DNA from: Desulfobaculum xiamenense
GTDB lineage: Bacteria; Desulfobacterota; Desulfovibrionia; Desulfovibrionales; Desulfovibrionaceae
Reading direction: 5' to 3'
NCBI RefSeq assembly: GCF_011927665.1
Contig: NZ_JAATJA010000001.1
Location: 1,407,019 to 1,471,018 of the forward strand
DNA: 64,000 nt
The notes beneath the pieces were generated by a model. That model was not told the origin of the DNA, ran no database searches, and saw only the letters and a list, made by a program, of their open reading frames with translations. Positions 17,605 to 26,947 of this stretch are shown piece by piece. Numbering within the stretch: the stretch's first letter is position 1; the number at the start of each line of letters is the position of its first letter. The translations under genes were made by a program, and so were the position numbers.

Positions 17605-20090
17605 CCCTCGCATGGATCGTCTTCGCGCTATGCGTTATGGGACTTGCGGCCCTCTTCGTCCTGTATCCCGTCCTGCTGACCCTGCGGATTTCCTTCGTCA
17701 GGCGCGGCCAGCCACAGCAGGAACAGCAGACGCAGCCTCCGACGGTGACGGTCATCGTCGCCGCGCGAAACGCCGCGCCCCTCGTGGGGGACAAGATTGC
17801 CAACACGCTCGGGCTGGACTACCCGGCGGACCGGCTCTCGCTCATCATCGTCTCGGACGGATCGCTGGACGGCACGTTCGCCGTAGCGCGGGCCGCCGCG
17901 GACGAGCGGACCACAGTCATCGAGGTTCCCGAGCATCGGGGCAAGATTCACGCGCTCAACCTCGCCGTTCGCGAGGCCCGAAGCGACGTGCTCGTGTTCA
18001 GCGACGTGGACGCCATACTGGAGCGTGACGCGCTGCTGTGGCTGGTCGCCCCACTCGCGGACGACGCAATCGGCGGCGTGTGCGGACGGCGCGTCATCGG
18101 CCGCGACGACGTGCGCCTCGTCCTCGCGCAGGAACGCTACTTCCACCTCGACAGCCTCATAAAGCGGCTGGAAAGCCGGACAGGGAGCCTGACCTCCAAC
18201 GACGGCAAGCTTTACGCCGTCCGCCGCGAACTCTTCACCCCCATCCCCGAGGCCGTCACCGACGACCTCTACGTCGCGCTCAGCGTGGTGGAGGCAGGTC
18301 GCCGCTTCGTCTACGAACCTGCAGCCATCGCCACGGTTCGCGTCCCCTCGCGCACGGCTCCCCACGAATTGCGACGCAGGCGGCGCATCGTCGGCCAGAG
18401 TCTGCGCGGCGTGCTCCTGCGGCCGCATCTGCTTCTGCCGACGCACTACGGCATGTTCGCGATGGGCCTATTCATCAACAAGATTCTTCGCCGGATGATG
18501 CCCTTCCTGCTGGCAGGGCTGTTCGCGTCGAGCATTCCCCTTGCCGCCGAATCGGCATGGGTCGCGGTACTGCTGGCCGCGCAGACGGCCTGCTATCTGC
18601 TCGGCGCGCTGTGGCCATTCCTGCGCAGGGCGCAAGGTATTGCGCATGCCCTCAACCGGCTCAGCCAGACCTGCTTCTACGTCATGCTCGGAAATCTGGG
18701 GATGACGCTTGGCGCATGGGATTTCCTATGCGGACGCAGCGCCGGGCGCTGGGAACCGGAAAAGGACGATGCACTCTGCGCGGACACGGCGGAATCATCA
18801 TCGCCGACCATCGCCTACGTCATGTCGCGCTTCCCCAAGATCACCGAGACCTTCATCCTGTACGAACTACTGGAACTGGAACGACGCGGCATGCGCGTGC
18901 TCGTCTACCCGCTCATCCTGCACGAGGAGCCGAAACGTCACCCCGAGGTCGACACGATCATGCCCCGCGTGCGCACGGAACCGTTTCTCTCCGGTCGCGT
19001 CATCGCCGCCAACGTGGCACTGCTCACGGAGCACCCGCTGCGCTACCTACGGGCAGCGGCCGAGGCCCTCGGCGGCACCATGGGCAACGCCAACCATTTC
19101 CTGCGCACCCTCATCCTGTTTCCGAAAATCGTCTGGATGGCGCGGGACATGGCGCTGTGCGGCATCCGCCACGTGCATGCCCACTTCGCCACGCACCCGG
19201 CGCTTGCGGCCCTCGTCATCAAGCGCCTTGCGGGCATCGGGTACTCCATCACCGCCCACGCCCACGACATTCAGATCACCACCCGCATGCTCGATCGCAA
19301 ATTCGAGGAAGCGGCCTTTGCCGTAACCATCTCGGATTTCAACCGCTCGCTGCTCGCGAACATCGTCGGCCCGGAGGCGACATCACGCATCCACGTGATA
19401 CGATGCGGCATCGATCCGCAGACCTTCATCCCCCGCGAGCATCCGGACGTTTCCCCGGACGCCGCGAAGGACGCCCCAGTGAACCTCCTGTGCGTGGCAT
19501 CATACAAGGATATGAAGGGACACGCCCACCTCGTGGAGGCCTGCCGCCTCCTTGCCGTACGGGGCGTCCCCTTCGTATGCAGGCTGGTGGGAGACGGCCC
19601 GCTACGCACGGACGTAGCGCGGCGCATCCGGCAGGCGGATCTCGAACGCGAGGTGCTCATGCTCGGCCCGCTGCCCCGCCCACGCGTGGCGCAGCTCATG
19701 CGCGAGGCGGACATCGCGGTGCTGGCCAGCGTACGCGGGGCGCGCGGCGACATGGAGGGCATTCCCGTCTTCCTCATGGAAGCCATGGCCTGCGCGCTGC
19801 CCGTCGTCTCGACGCGCCTGTCGGGCATTCCGGAACTCGTCGAGCACGGCGAGACGGGCCTGCTGGTCCCCCCCGCCGATCCCATCGCCCTCGCATGGGC
19901 ACTGGCGGAACTCTCACGGGCCTCCTCGGAGCGCATCCGAATGGGCATGGCCGGTCGAACAAAGGTGCTGCGGGACTACGACCTCGCACGCAACACGGGC
20001 CGCCTCGCGCAGCTGCTCACCGCACATGCGGATAGGCTCGTATTCCCCGCCACCGACATCTCGCAGACAGCACGGGAAGTGCCGGAATGA
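17601..20090 (+). CDS. Bifunctional GT2-GT4 glycosyltransferase fusion
   Basis: 829 residues. After an N-terminal helix (~4-27) comes a GT2 domain (~45-290) with VIVAARN, SDGSLDGT, the D-x-D-like FSDVDA and TDDLYVALSV. C-terminal membrane helices (~295-385) follow, as in processive GT2 enzymes. A second, complete GT4 domain (~400-829) carries SRFPKITETFI, HAHFATHPAL, VASYKDMKGH and the catalytic-site E-G-I-P-V-F-L-M-E-A-M-A. The start is the ATG overlapping the previous stop; the open frame further upstream is antecedent noise. Two transferases in one chain suggest two successive sugar additions. Confidence 0.88.
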   Translation: MTLAWIVFALCVMGLAALFVLYPVLLTLRISFVRRGQPQQEQQTQPPTVTVIVAARNAAPLVGDKIANTLGLDYPADRLSLIIVSDGSLDGTFAVARAAADERTTVIEVPEHRGKIHALNLAVREARSDVLVFSDVDAILERDALLWLVAPLADDAIGGVCGRRVIGRDDVRLVLAQERYFHLDSLIKRLESRTGSLTSNDGKLYAVRRELFTPIPEAVTDDLYVALSVVEAGRRFVYEPAAIATVRVPSRTAPHELRRRRRIVGQSLRGVLLRPHLLLPTHYGMFAMGLFINKILRRMMPFLLAGLFASSIPLAAESAWVAVLLAAQTACYLLGALWPFLRRAQGIAHALNRLSQTCFYVMLGNLGMTLGAWDFLCGRSAGRWEPEKDDALCADTAESSSPTIAYVMSRFPKITETFILYELLELERRGMRVLVYPLILHEEPKRHPEVDTIMPRVRTEPFLSGRVIAANVALLTEHPLRYLRAAAEALGGTMGNANHFLRTLILFPKIVWMARDMALCGIRHVHAHFATHPALAALVIKRLAGIGYSITAHAHDIQITTRMLDRKFEEAAFAVTISDFNRSLLANIVGPEATSRIHVIRCGIDPQTFIPREHPDVSPDAAKDAPVNLLCVASYKDMKGHAHLVEACRLLAVRGVPFVCRLVGDGPLRTDVARRIRQADLEREVLMLGPLPRPRVAQLMREADIAVLASVRGARGDMEGIPVFLMEAMACALPVVSTRLSGIPELVEHGETGLLVPPADPIALAWALAELSRASSERIRMGMAGRTKVLRDYDLARNTGRLAQLLTAHADRLVFPATDISQTAREVPE

Positions 20091-21595
20091 GCGCCACACC
20101 GCACGCCGGACGAACCATCGCCGAATACGCGTTGAGCAACGTATTCCGGCAGGGTCTCGGCATCGTAAGCGCCGTGGTGCGCCCCATGCTGCTCTCGCCG
20201 GAACTCTACGGCCTGTGGAACCTGCTCAAGACCATCCCGCCGTATGCGTCCTTCGCGCATCTGGGCGCACGCCCGGCCGCACGCTACCGCATTCCTTACA
20301 ATGCGGGCGGCGGTGCCGACGCGGAAAATACCCGCATAGAGGACACCATCTTCGTCGGCTCGCTCCTGACGAACCTGCCCATCGTCATCGGCGCGTCGGC
20401 ATGGGCCTTCATCGGCGAATCGACCCCCGAAGCCCGCTGGGGCATGCTGACCGTGGCCGCATGGATACTGCTCAACTGGTACCACGAGCACCTGCTGACC
20501 CTCCAGAAGGCGCATCAGGGATTTCGAGCCATCTCCGCGGCCAACTACGTCATCTCGCTGGCCATGTTCTGCCTGCTGCCGCTCATCCTCGTCATGTCCA
20601 TCTACGGACTCTACGCGTCCATGCTGCTGGCCACAGCGGCGGGCACGCTCATCCTGCGACGGGACCTGCGGCGCTCGCAGCGGCCCCGGTTCGACTTTCG
20701 GCTGTACGCGGACCTCGTACGCCACGGCCTGCCCATCATGCTCTTCACGCTCACGGTGCTCGCCGCCCGCACCTGCGACCGCTTCCTCATCGCCTCGCTC
20801 ATCGGCACGCGGGAGCTGGGATACTACGGCATCGCCACCATGATCCTGACCTTCATCATGAACATCCCCACGGCCACGCGCGAGGTCATGGAGCCGCAAC
20901 TCATGCGCGACCTGCACGTCGCCGACGAGGACACAGCCCTGCGCGACTACCTCTTCCGCCCGCTGTTCACCACAGCCTACGCCATGCCGCTCATCCTCGC
21001 GCCCGTGTTCACGCTGGCACCGACGGCGGTGCGCCTGCTTTTGCCCCAGTACGTGCCAGGAATTCCTAGTGTCCACATCCTCGCTGCGGGGAGCTTCTTC
21101 CTCGGGCTCATCTACATCACGCGGGGCATCGTGGTGGCCCGTGGCTGGCAGACCTCCGCCGCCATTGTTGGAGGCTGCGCCGTGGCGCTGAACATCGCCC
21201 TCAGCGCTGGACTCGTCCGCGCAGGGTTCGGCATCGAAGGCGTGGCCGTCGGCGCATCGGTGGGCTACGTCCTGTTCTTCTGGGGCATCTGCCGCCTCAT
21301 GCACACGCGAAGCAACGGGCACATCCGTGGCTGGACACGGACCATGATCGCCACGACCATCCCCTTCGTGGTGATGGTCGCCAGCGCTGCCTGCGTCATC
21401 GCGCTCATGGACGCGAGCGGACTTCCCGCCCTCGTCGCCCCGGTCCTTGGCCTGTGCGTATACGGGGCCGTCAACGTGGGCACAGTCATGGTCGCACGTC
21501 GCCTGTATCCCGAACTCTCGGACTTCACCATCCGCGCCCTTCTCGGGCGAGGCGAAAAGGAAAAGGTGCGGCATGATCATCAACGCCTGCGCTGA
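20087..21595 (+). CDS. Polysaccharide flippase (Wzx/MviN-like)
   Basis: 502 residues with 12-14 hydrophobic segments, including the family-like N-terminal YALSNVFRQGLGIVSAVVRP. It belongs to the MOP exporter superfamily and probably flips the lipid-linked repeat unit to the periplasm for the Wzy-like polymerase. It starts in an ATGA overlap with the glycosyltransferase and runs 23 bases into the next gene. Confidence 0.87.
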   Translation: MSATPHAGRTIAEYALSNVFRQGLGIVSAVVRPMLLSPELYGLWNLLKTIPPYASFAHLGARPAARYRIPYNAGGGADAENTRIEDTIFVGSLLTNLPIVIGASAWAFIGESTPEARWGMLTVAAWILLNWYHEHLLTLQKAHQGFRAISAANYVISLAMFCLLPLILVMSIYGLYASMLLATAAGTLILRRDLRRSQRPRFDFRLYADLVRHGLPIMLFTLTVLAARTCDRFLIASLIGTRELGYYGIATMILTFIMNIPTATREVMEPQLMRDLHVADEDTALRDYLFRPLFTTAYAMPLILAPVFTLAPTAVRLLLPQYVPGIPSVHILAAGSFFLGLIYITRGIVVARGWQTSAAIVGGCAVALNIALSAGLVRAGFGIEGVAVGASVGYVLFFWGICRLMHTRSNGHIRGWTRTMIATTIPFVVMVASAACVIALMDASGLPALVAPVLGLCVYGAVNVGTVMVARRLYPELSDFTIRALLGRGEKEKVRHDHQRLR

Positions 21596-22703
21596 CGACC
21601 TCTGCCTCGACTTCCACGGCATCGTCACCGTCCGCGCGGCTGGCAGCACGCCCGACGTCCGCAAGGCGCTCAAACGCGCATACGCCCCATTCCTGCGCGA
21701 ACCGCTCCAGTGCGCGGAGTCCATCCGCATCCGTCCCTTCGTCTCGCAGGAGCTTCCGCCGTCGGCCTTCGCCATTCCCAAGGCACAGGACCATTTCTTC
21801 GCAATCACCCACGGCAGCGACGCGCTGGTGGTCTTCCCGCGCTACGGACGCCCCGATGTCGTCATCCGCCTTTCGGACCCCATGGAAATCCTTCATGCAA
21901 ACCGGCCGGGCTGCGCCTCCCGCGTGCTAGACGCGCTGTACATGACCATCCAGCTTGCGCTCCTGCCCCGGGGCGGGACGCTGTTCAAGGGCGCGGCAAC
22001 GCTTCGCGACGGACAATGCGCCGTACTCACCGGCGTCTCCGGCGCGGGCAAGACGTCGCTCCTCCTCGGGCTTCTGCGCGACGGCTGGGATTACCTCTCG
22101 GACAACACCTTCATCCTGCATGACGGCGTGGCGCATCTTTTCCGCAGCTACGCGGTGTACAACATCCACCACCTCACCCACATGCCGTGGGTCTTCGAGC
22201 ACGCGGCTGCGCAGGCGGTGAACGTGCCGCTACGCCGCCTGCGCTCGCTGCTGCACGGCCTGCTCCTGCGGTGCATGCCGCCCGCCATCACCCGCAGCCA
22301 CAAGGTCCGACGCGTCACGGACCCCTACCTCACGGCAGAACCGCATCAGCTCTTTCCAGACTGCAAGATACACCAACGCGCCCGCCCCTCGCTGTGGGTC
22401 ATCCTCTCCCACGCGGACCACTACGCCTTCAGGCCGCTCGACCGGGAGGAAGCCATCGTCCGCATGGAGGCCATACAGGCGCTGACCCATCCCGACCGCG
22501 AGGCGCTGACCCATCAGCTCGGGCTACTCGGCAGACGACGCGAGGCCGGGTGCGCCCCTGTGCTTCCCGCCAATCTCACCGGGGAATTCCGCTTGGCCGA
22601 GTTGCCGCGAAACGTCCCCATTCGCGAACTCCACGCCCGCATCGGAAACGACATCGCCACCGTCCTACACGCGCATCCCGCACCGGAGGCCACCACGCCA
22701 TGA
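21573..22703 (+). CDS. HPrK-like P-loop protein in EPS operon
   Basis: 376 residues. The Walker A GVSGAGKTS (~154-162), then L-L-R-D-G-W-D-Y-L-S-D-N-T-F-I-L, follows the layout of HPr-kinase/phosphorylase-related ATPases (P-loop, then an S-D-D/N segment). No HPr or PTS genes are nearby. HPrK-like proteins occur in exopolysaccharide and sulfated-polymer clusters, where their substrate is not known. The N-terminal ~150 residues are unlike HPrK. Translation is coupled to the flippase by a 23-base overlap and to the next GT2 by four bases. Confidence 0.75.
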   Translation: MIINACADDLCLDFHGIVTVRAAGSTPDVRKALKRAYAPFLREPLQCAESIRIRPFVSQELPPSAFAIPKAQDHFFAITHGSDALVVFPRYGRPDVVIRLSDPMEILHANRPGCASRVLDALYMTIQLALLPRGGTLFKGAATLRDGQCAVLTGVSGAGKTSLLLGLLRDGWDYLSDNTFILHDGVAHLFRSYAVYNIHHLTHMPWVFEHAAAQAVNVPLRRLRSLLHGLLLRCMPPAITRSHKVRRVTDPYLTAEPHQLFPDCKIHQRARPSLWVILSHADHYAFRPLDREEAIVRMEAIQALTHPDREALTHQLGLLGRRREAGCAPVLPANLTGEFRLAELPRNVPIRELHARIGNDIATVLHAHPAPEATTP

Positions 22704-23653
22704 AGAGCGCGAGCATCGTCATCCCCACCTACAACCGCCCGGCGGAACTGGAGGCATGCCTGCGCTCCATCCTCGGGCAGAGCGTCGCTCCGCTCGAAGT
22801 CATCGTGGTGGACGACGGCAATCTTGCGCAGGTTCCCCTCGCGCCCGATTTTGAAACGCGGGGCATCCGGCTCGTCCTGCACCGCAAGGACCGGCCCGGC
22901 CTCACGGAGTCCCGCAATGTCGGCGCGACGCTGGCGCGGGGCGATGTGATCCTCTACCTCGACGACGACACCGTGCTCTTCGCGGATTACGTGGAGCAGC
23001 TCCTCGCCGTGTACGAGCACCGCGACGTCGGCGGCGTGGGCGGCATCATCGACAATCCCAAACCGATGCGCCTGCCGCACCACATCCGCTACCTCTACGA
23101 CCTCGTCTTCCTCAACCGGGGCCTACGCGAGGGGCGCGTGCTGCCGTCCGGGTTCTGCACGGACTTCGGCACCACATGGTTTCCCGTGCGCGAAACGCGC
23201 GAGGCGGATTTCGTAGACGGCGGGGTCAGTTCCTTCCGGCGCGAAATATTCGCGGACATGCGCTTCACCGAGCGCTACCGCGAGTTCGGCCTCGGCGAGG
23301 ACAAGGACTTCTCCATCCGCGTGGCTCGCCGGTACGGCCTCGCCGTGACGCCCAACGCCCGCCTGCTGCATCACGAATCGCCGAAGATGCGCCCGGACAA
23401 GCGGCTGTGGGGCCGCAAATTCGTTCTGGGGCGGTACCTCTTCTTCCGCGATCATGTTAGGACGAAATGGTGGAGCTGGCTCGCCTTCGCATGGGCCCTC
23501 GCCGGATACCTGCTGGCGCGGACCATCATCGCGGCGCTGTCCCTGCGGCGCGATGAATTCCGCCGCGTGGCCGGAATACTCGGCGCAGCGCGTGACATCG
23601 CGCTCGGGCGCATCAGCCTTTCCAAAGCCGACAACAGGGAGGACGGAGCATGA
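22700..23653 (+). CDS. Glycosyltransferase family 2
   Basis: 317 residues. The GT-A fold is marked by SIVIPTYNRPAELEACLRSI, VVDDGN, YLDDDT (D-x-D) and GLGEDKDFSIRVARR, with a hydrophobic helix at ~257-280. It transfers a sugar from a nucleotide donor to the growing repeat unit at the cytoplasmic face. It starts within an ATGA overlap, and its stop overlaps the next start. Confidence 0.9.
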   Translation: MKSASIVIPTYNRPAELEACLRSILGQSVAPLEVIVVDDGNLAQVPLAPDFETRGIRLVLHRKDRPGLTESRNVGATLARGDVILYLDDDTVLFADYVEQLLAVYEHRDVGGVGGIIDNPKPMRLPHHIRYLYDLVFLNRGLREGRVLPSGFCTDFGTTWFPVRETREADFVDGGVSSFRREIFADMRFTERYREFGLGEDKDFSIRVARRYGLAVTPNARLLHHESPKMRPDKRLWGRKFVLGRYLFFRDHVRTKWWSWLAFAWALAGYLLARTIIAALSLRRDEFRRVAGILGAARDIALGRISLSKADNREDGA

Positions 23654-24867
23654 GCATCCCGCGCATCGTCATGACCATCGCGCTCGCCCTCGCCTGCGCC
23701 ATGCCCGCCATCGCGCAGGAACGCGACGAGGTAGTGCCCTACTCGGCCGACAGCCCATGGAACCTGCCCATAGGTCCCACCCCCGAATACGACCCGAACA
23801 GCGAGGTCTTCACACAAGCGTTGAGCGGCGTGTTCGGCATCGACCCCACGCGCTTCACCATGCCGGTATATGTCGTCTCCGCAGACACGCCACGGCGCAG
23901 CATCCGCCTGTCCGGCGTCTATTCGGAGGTCTCGCGCGACGGACGCATGCTCATTAAGCGCAAGGGGGAACCGGTCAGCGTACCGCTGCCGTCCGATGCA
24001 GAACCCGCCGCCGGAAGCGACGCGCAGATCATCGTCTGGAACCCGGACACGGGCGAGGAATGGGGATTTTGGCGGGTGAAGCGCAATGGCGAGGACTACG
24101 AAGCCGTCAACGGCTACAGTTACAACACGAACTGGAACGGCGTGTGCCCCTTTGGCTTCCTGAGCCGAGGCGCGGGCACGCCCTATCTGGTGGGACTGGT
24201 GCGACGCTTTGAAATCGAACGCGGGCGCATCGCCCACGCCATCGCCCTCGGGGTGAACTACCCAAGCCGCCTGTACGTCTACCCCGCCACCAAGAGCGAT
24301 GGAAAGGGCCTGCCGCCCTCGTTGCCCTCGGGGGCGCGCCTGCAACTCGATCCCACACTCACGGACGCGGACTTCGAGCGCTGGGGACTGGACGAACCGG
24401 GAAAAATCATCGCGCGCGCATTGCAGGAATTCGGGATGATCGTCATCGACTCCAGCGGGCACCCCAAGCTCTACGCCGAATACGAGGGAACTGCGCACTG
24501 GAACGGCCTCGTCCACAAGGACACCGTCCGCGCCATCCCCTACTCGGCCTTCAGGGTGCTCAAGCTTTCCGCACCGTCGTCCCCGCCCCCGCCCACGAAT
24601 CTCGCCGCAACAACCGACGCGACCAGCGTCAGCCTGACGTGGGATTCGTCGGTCTCCGCCACGCGCTATCGCATCCTGCGCCGCGCGCCGGGCGATAGGG
24701 ACTACACACCGCTCGACGAATGGGTCACGAATACGAGCTACACGGATTCCACGGTGCACCACGGCCTGAAATACGCCTATGTCGTGCAGGCCATGAGCCA
24801 CAACGGCGCAAGCCGCACCTCGCGCCGCGTGCGGGTGATCGTCGGCGAAGGGGCCGACGCGCCATGA
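23650..24867 (+). CDS. Secreted protein with C-terminal FnIII domain
   Basis: 405 residues with a signal peptide (~1-22, IAQE cleavage region). A large N-terminal domain (~30-310) has Trp/Asn-rich motifs (SADSPWNLPIG, TNWNGVCPFGF, GTAHWNGLVHKD). A fibronectin type III module (~315-400, PPPTNLAATT ... SVSLTWDSS) follows. I do not recognise the N-terminal family. Position in the operon and the FnIII module suggest a polysaccharide-binding or -processing protein, possibly a lyase or hydrolase, but no catalytic residues can be named. Confidence 0.72.
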   Translation: MSIPRIVMTIALALACAMPAIAQERDEVVPYSADSPWNLPIGPTPEYDPNSEVFTQALSGVFGIDPTRFTMPVYVVSADTPRRSIRLSGVYSEVSRDGRMLIKRKGEPVSVPLPSDAEPAAGSDAQIIVWNPDTGEEWGFWRVKRNGEDYEAVNGYSYNTNWNGVCPFGFLSRGAGTPYLVGLVRRFEIERGRIAHAIALGVNYPSRLYVYPATKSDGKGLPPSLPSGARLQLDPTLTDADFERWGLDEPGKIIARALQEFGMIVIDSSGHPKLYAEYEGTAHWNGLVHKDTVRAIPYSAFRVLKLSAPSSPPPPTNLAATTDATSVSLTWDSSVSATRYRILRRAPGDRDYTPLDEWVTNTSYTDSTVHHGLKYAYVVQAMSHNGASRTSRRVRVIVGEGADAP

Positions 24868-25628
24868 CCGGAAGGCAAATCCTGAACACGAGGACAACGC
24901 GTCGCTGCGCGATTTGGGCGCTGCTAGGCTTCGCGCTGGCCGTCGCGGCGTGGACGCTCGTCGCGCCGACCGCCGCGCACGCCAACGAGGCGGTCTATTC
25001 CATCCAGATCGCCGGGTACAAATCCCGCGAGAACGCGCTGAAGCAATACGCCATCCTTTCGCGGACCCTCGACGCCACAGCCTTCGCACAATTGCGCATC
25101 GAGACGTCCGGCAACCTGCACATGCTCCGCCTCGGCAGCTTCGCCACACGCGCCGAGGCGACAGACACGCTCAAGCGCCTCGCAGGGGCGTTGCCGGGTG
25201 CCTATGTCATCCACACCACGGTGAACCCTGCAGGGATCATCCTCCCGAAGCCCGATGCCGCTCCCAACGCCGGTCAGGGCCGCGCCGCCCGAGCCGAACC
25301 GAAACCCGCAACGTCGGCGGCCACGCCGACAGACCGCCCAACGAACGGTACAACCCCATCAGCGCCAGCCCCCAAGACGCGAAAGCTCATCGATCAACCC
25401 CACGCCGCACGGCCCGCCGCACAGAGGCAACCGCCCGCCGCCGTCGCGCCGCAAGCGCCAGAGCAGGACACAGCCTCCCGGCCGGAACGAATCGAAACGC
25501 CCCGAACGGTACGGCCCGCCACACAGAGCGCACCGTCGTCCCGATGGAATCCCGGCAATCCGCTGCTCATCCTCCTCGGCTTCGGGGCGGCCATGGCGGG
25601 CGGACTACTCGTCCACAGACTGCGCTAG
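24864..25628 (+). CDS. SPOR-domain membrane protein, last EPS gene
   Basis: 254 residues. An N-terminal helix (~15-38) precedes a SPOR-like domain (VYSIQIAGYKSRENALKQYA ... LHMLRLGSFATRAEA ... AYVIHT, ~45-120), then a Pro/Ala-rich linker and a C-terminal hydrophobic segment (~230-250, NPLLILLGFGAAMAGG). The module is clearly related to that of the first gene in the operon (shared V-Y-x-I-Q-I-A-G, L-H/H-L-x-R-x-G-x-F-A, A-Y-V). It probably binds peptidoglycan or the export complex. It overlaps the previous gene by four bases. Confidence 0.78.
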   Translation: MTGRQILNTRTTRRCAIWALLGFALAVAAWTLVAPTAAHANEAVYSIQIAGYKSRENALKQYAILSRTLDATAFAQLRIETSGNLHMLRLGSFATRAEATDTLKRLAGALPGAYVIHTTVNPAGIILPKPDAAPNAGQGRAARAEPKPATSAATPTDRPTNGTTPSAPAPKTRKLIDQPHAARPAAQRQPPAAVAPQAPEQDTASRPERIETPRTVRPATQSAPSSRWNPGNPLLILLGFGAAMAGGLLVHRLR

Positions 25629-25659
25629 GCCTGCGGCACCACTCCGACGGCCCGCGCGG

Positions 25660-25842
25660 CTACATCGCTCCGGCAGGCTTTCCGGCCACCCCGCAGTAGC
25701 CCTCGTCTTCCTCGCCCTGCCTGTCCGAATACCGGAAGCGCCACATCATGCACTGCGCCCCCAGACAGAACCTGAACTTCCCATCGCTGCTAGTCAAAAA
25801 CGGGCAAGTCCTGAGTTTCGCCTCATCCTGTGGAAGCATCAT
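25660..25842 (-). CDS. Small Cys-rich protein (60 aa)
   Basis: Sixty residues starting MMLPQDEAKLRTC. AAGGAGG lies five to eight bases before the ATG at 25842, the best ribosome site in this area. The pattern is CPFL, FCLGAQCMMWRF and GYCGVAGKP, four cysteines and an invariant-looking Trp. Small proteins with the C-x-G-x-x-C-x-x-W ... G-Y-C-G pattern recur in many bacteria, sometimes near mobile elements. Function is unknown. It is convergent with the EPS operon, 31 bases beyond its end. Confidence 0.65.
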   Translation of the reverse strand: MMLPQDEAKLRTCPFLTSSDGKFRFCLGAQCMMWRFRYSDRQGEEDEGYCGVAGKPAGAM

Positions 25843-26003
25843 GGAAGACCTCCTTTTCCGGATTGATGACAGCATGATAGCAAAGCGCCCCCCCCGTGCA
25901 TAGCCCGCACGAACCCATCGCGACACACACTCGCCCTAAAGTCCGAAGCCATCCCGACCGATAAGACTTGTAGCGCTCAATCGGTCAAAGGTCGGAGGCA
26001 CAC

Positions 26004-26792
26004 ATGGACATTACGAGCATCACATACGGTCCGAACGCCATAATGCCCCCCGTACAGGGGGCCTTCCGGCGCGGCCCGTCCGCCGTGCAGCCCGTCCCCC
26101 GCACGTCGGCGGGAACCGACGCCACCAAGGCCTTCGCCGACGACGTGGTCAAGCGCCTGCTCGCCAGCCCTTCCGGGGAAACGACCGAGACCGCCGACAC
26201 CGCGACGCCCCTCGCCGCCGCCCTCGCCCAGTCCATGGACTTCATCCGCGCCAACTATGGCGATACGGCCGCGCAGGCCTCCATGGCCACCGTGCTCAAG
26301 CGCATCGGCTCCGGCGACGCGAACGAGGACGCCCTCGGTCAGGGCCTGCTCGACGTCCTGCGCCTCGTGGACCGCAACTACGGCTTCGCGGAGGGCGACC
26401 GGCTCATGAGCCAGTTCAACGGCGAGCTCAACGACGCCGTAAACGCGCACTTCGACAACGGCCTCATGGAGAAGTTCTACGCGGCTGGGCAGTCGAACCC
26501 CGTTGCCCGCGCCGTCCCGGCCGTCGTCGACAAGGTGCTGGAGTCCTTTGGCGAAAAAACCGCCGAGGGGGCCGCATCCATCCTGCGCGACAGCCTCGAT
26601 CAGAACCTCTCCCCGTCCTCGCTACGCAAGGGGCTTGGGCGAATCGTGTCCCTCATCGCACGCCACCACGGCAAAGGCGCGGCAGCGAAATTCTCCGACT
26701 TTGCCAACTCGCTCCTCGATGGCGGAGAAACCGCGCCGAGCGCACAGCAAAACGCCCCGGCAACAGGGGCACTGCTCGACATCGCCGTCTAG
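26004..26792 (+). CDS. Hypothetical soluble protein
   Basis: 262 residues, no signal peptide or membrane helix. The start is supported by GGAGG six bases before the ATG. The composition is acidic and Ala/Asp-rich. Helical segments such as AALAQSMDFIRANYGDTAA and LGQGLLDVLRLVDRNYGF suggest an all-alpha protein. It contains no recognised motif and stands alone between the small Cys protein and a histidine kinase, followed by a hairpin. Confidence 0.65.
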   Translation: MDITSITYGPNAIMPPVQGAFRRGPSAVQPVPRTSAGTDATKAFADDVVKRLLASPSGETTETADTATPLAAALAQSMDFIRANYGDTAAQASMATVLKRIGSGDANEDALGQGLLDVLRLVDRNYGFAEGDRLMSQFNGELNDAVNAHFDNGLMEKFYAAGQSNPVARAVPAVVDKVLESFGEKTAEGAASILRDSLDQNLSPSSLRKGLGRIVSLIARHHGKGAAAKFSDFANSLLDGGETAPSAQQNAPATGALLDIAV

Positions 26793-26825
26793 CCTCCGGC
26801 ATCCGTCTCCACCCGCTGAAATTCT

Positions 26826-26858
26826 CCGCGCCCATTGCACCGGGCGCGGAACTGTTCT
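26826..26858 (+). terminator. Hairpin terminator
   Basis: CCGCGCCC/GGGCGCGG arms with an 8-base loop, then AACTGTTC, 34 bases after the hypothetical gene. Confidence 0.55.
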
Positions 26859-26947
26859 ATGGATGGTTCGTCCCGTCCAATTCCATCCATGCACGGACCC
26901 ACCGGGCGGGCACCACCTTCCGTGCGCATCCGTCCGGGAGCCGACCA

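Noticed and set aside
19976-21808. 610-codon minus-strand ORF across flippase and HPrK-like genes
   Set aside because: No domain, no ribosome site, low-complexity Arg/His/Glu-rich product; antisense of coherent membrane and P-loop genes.
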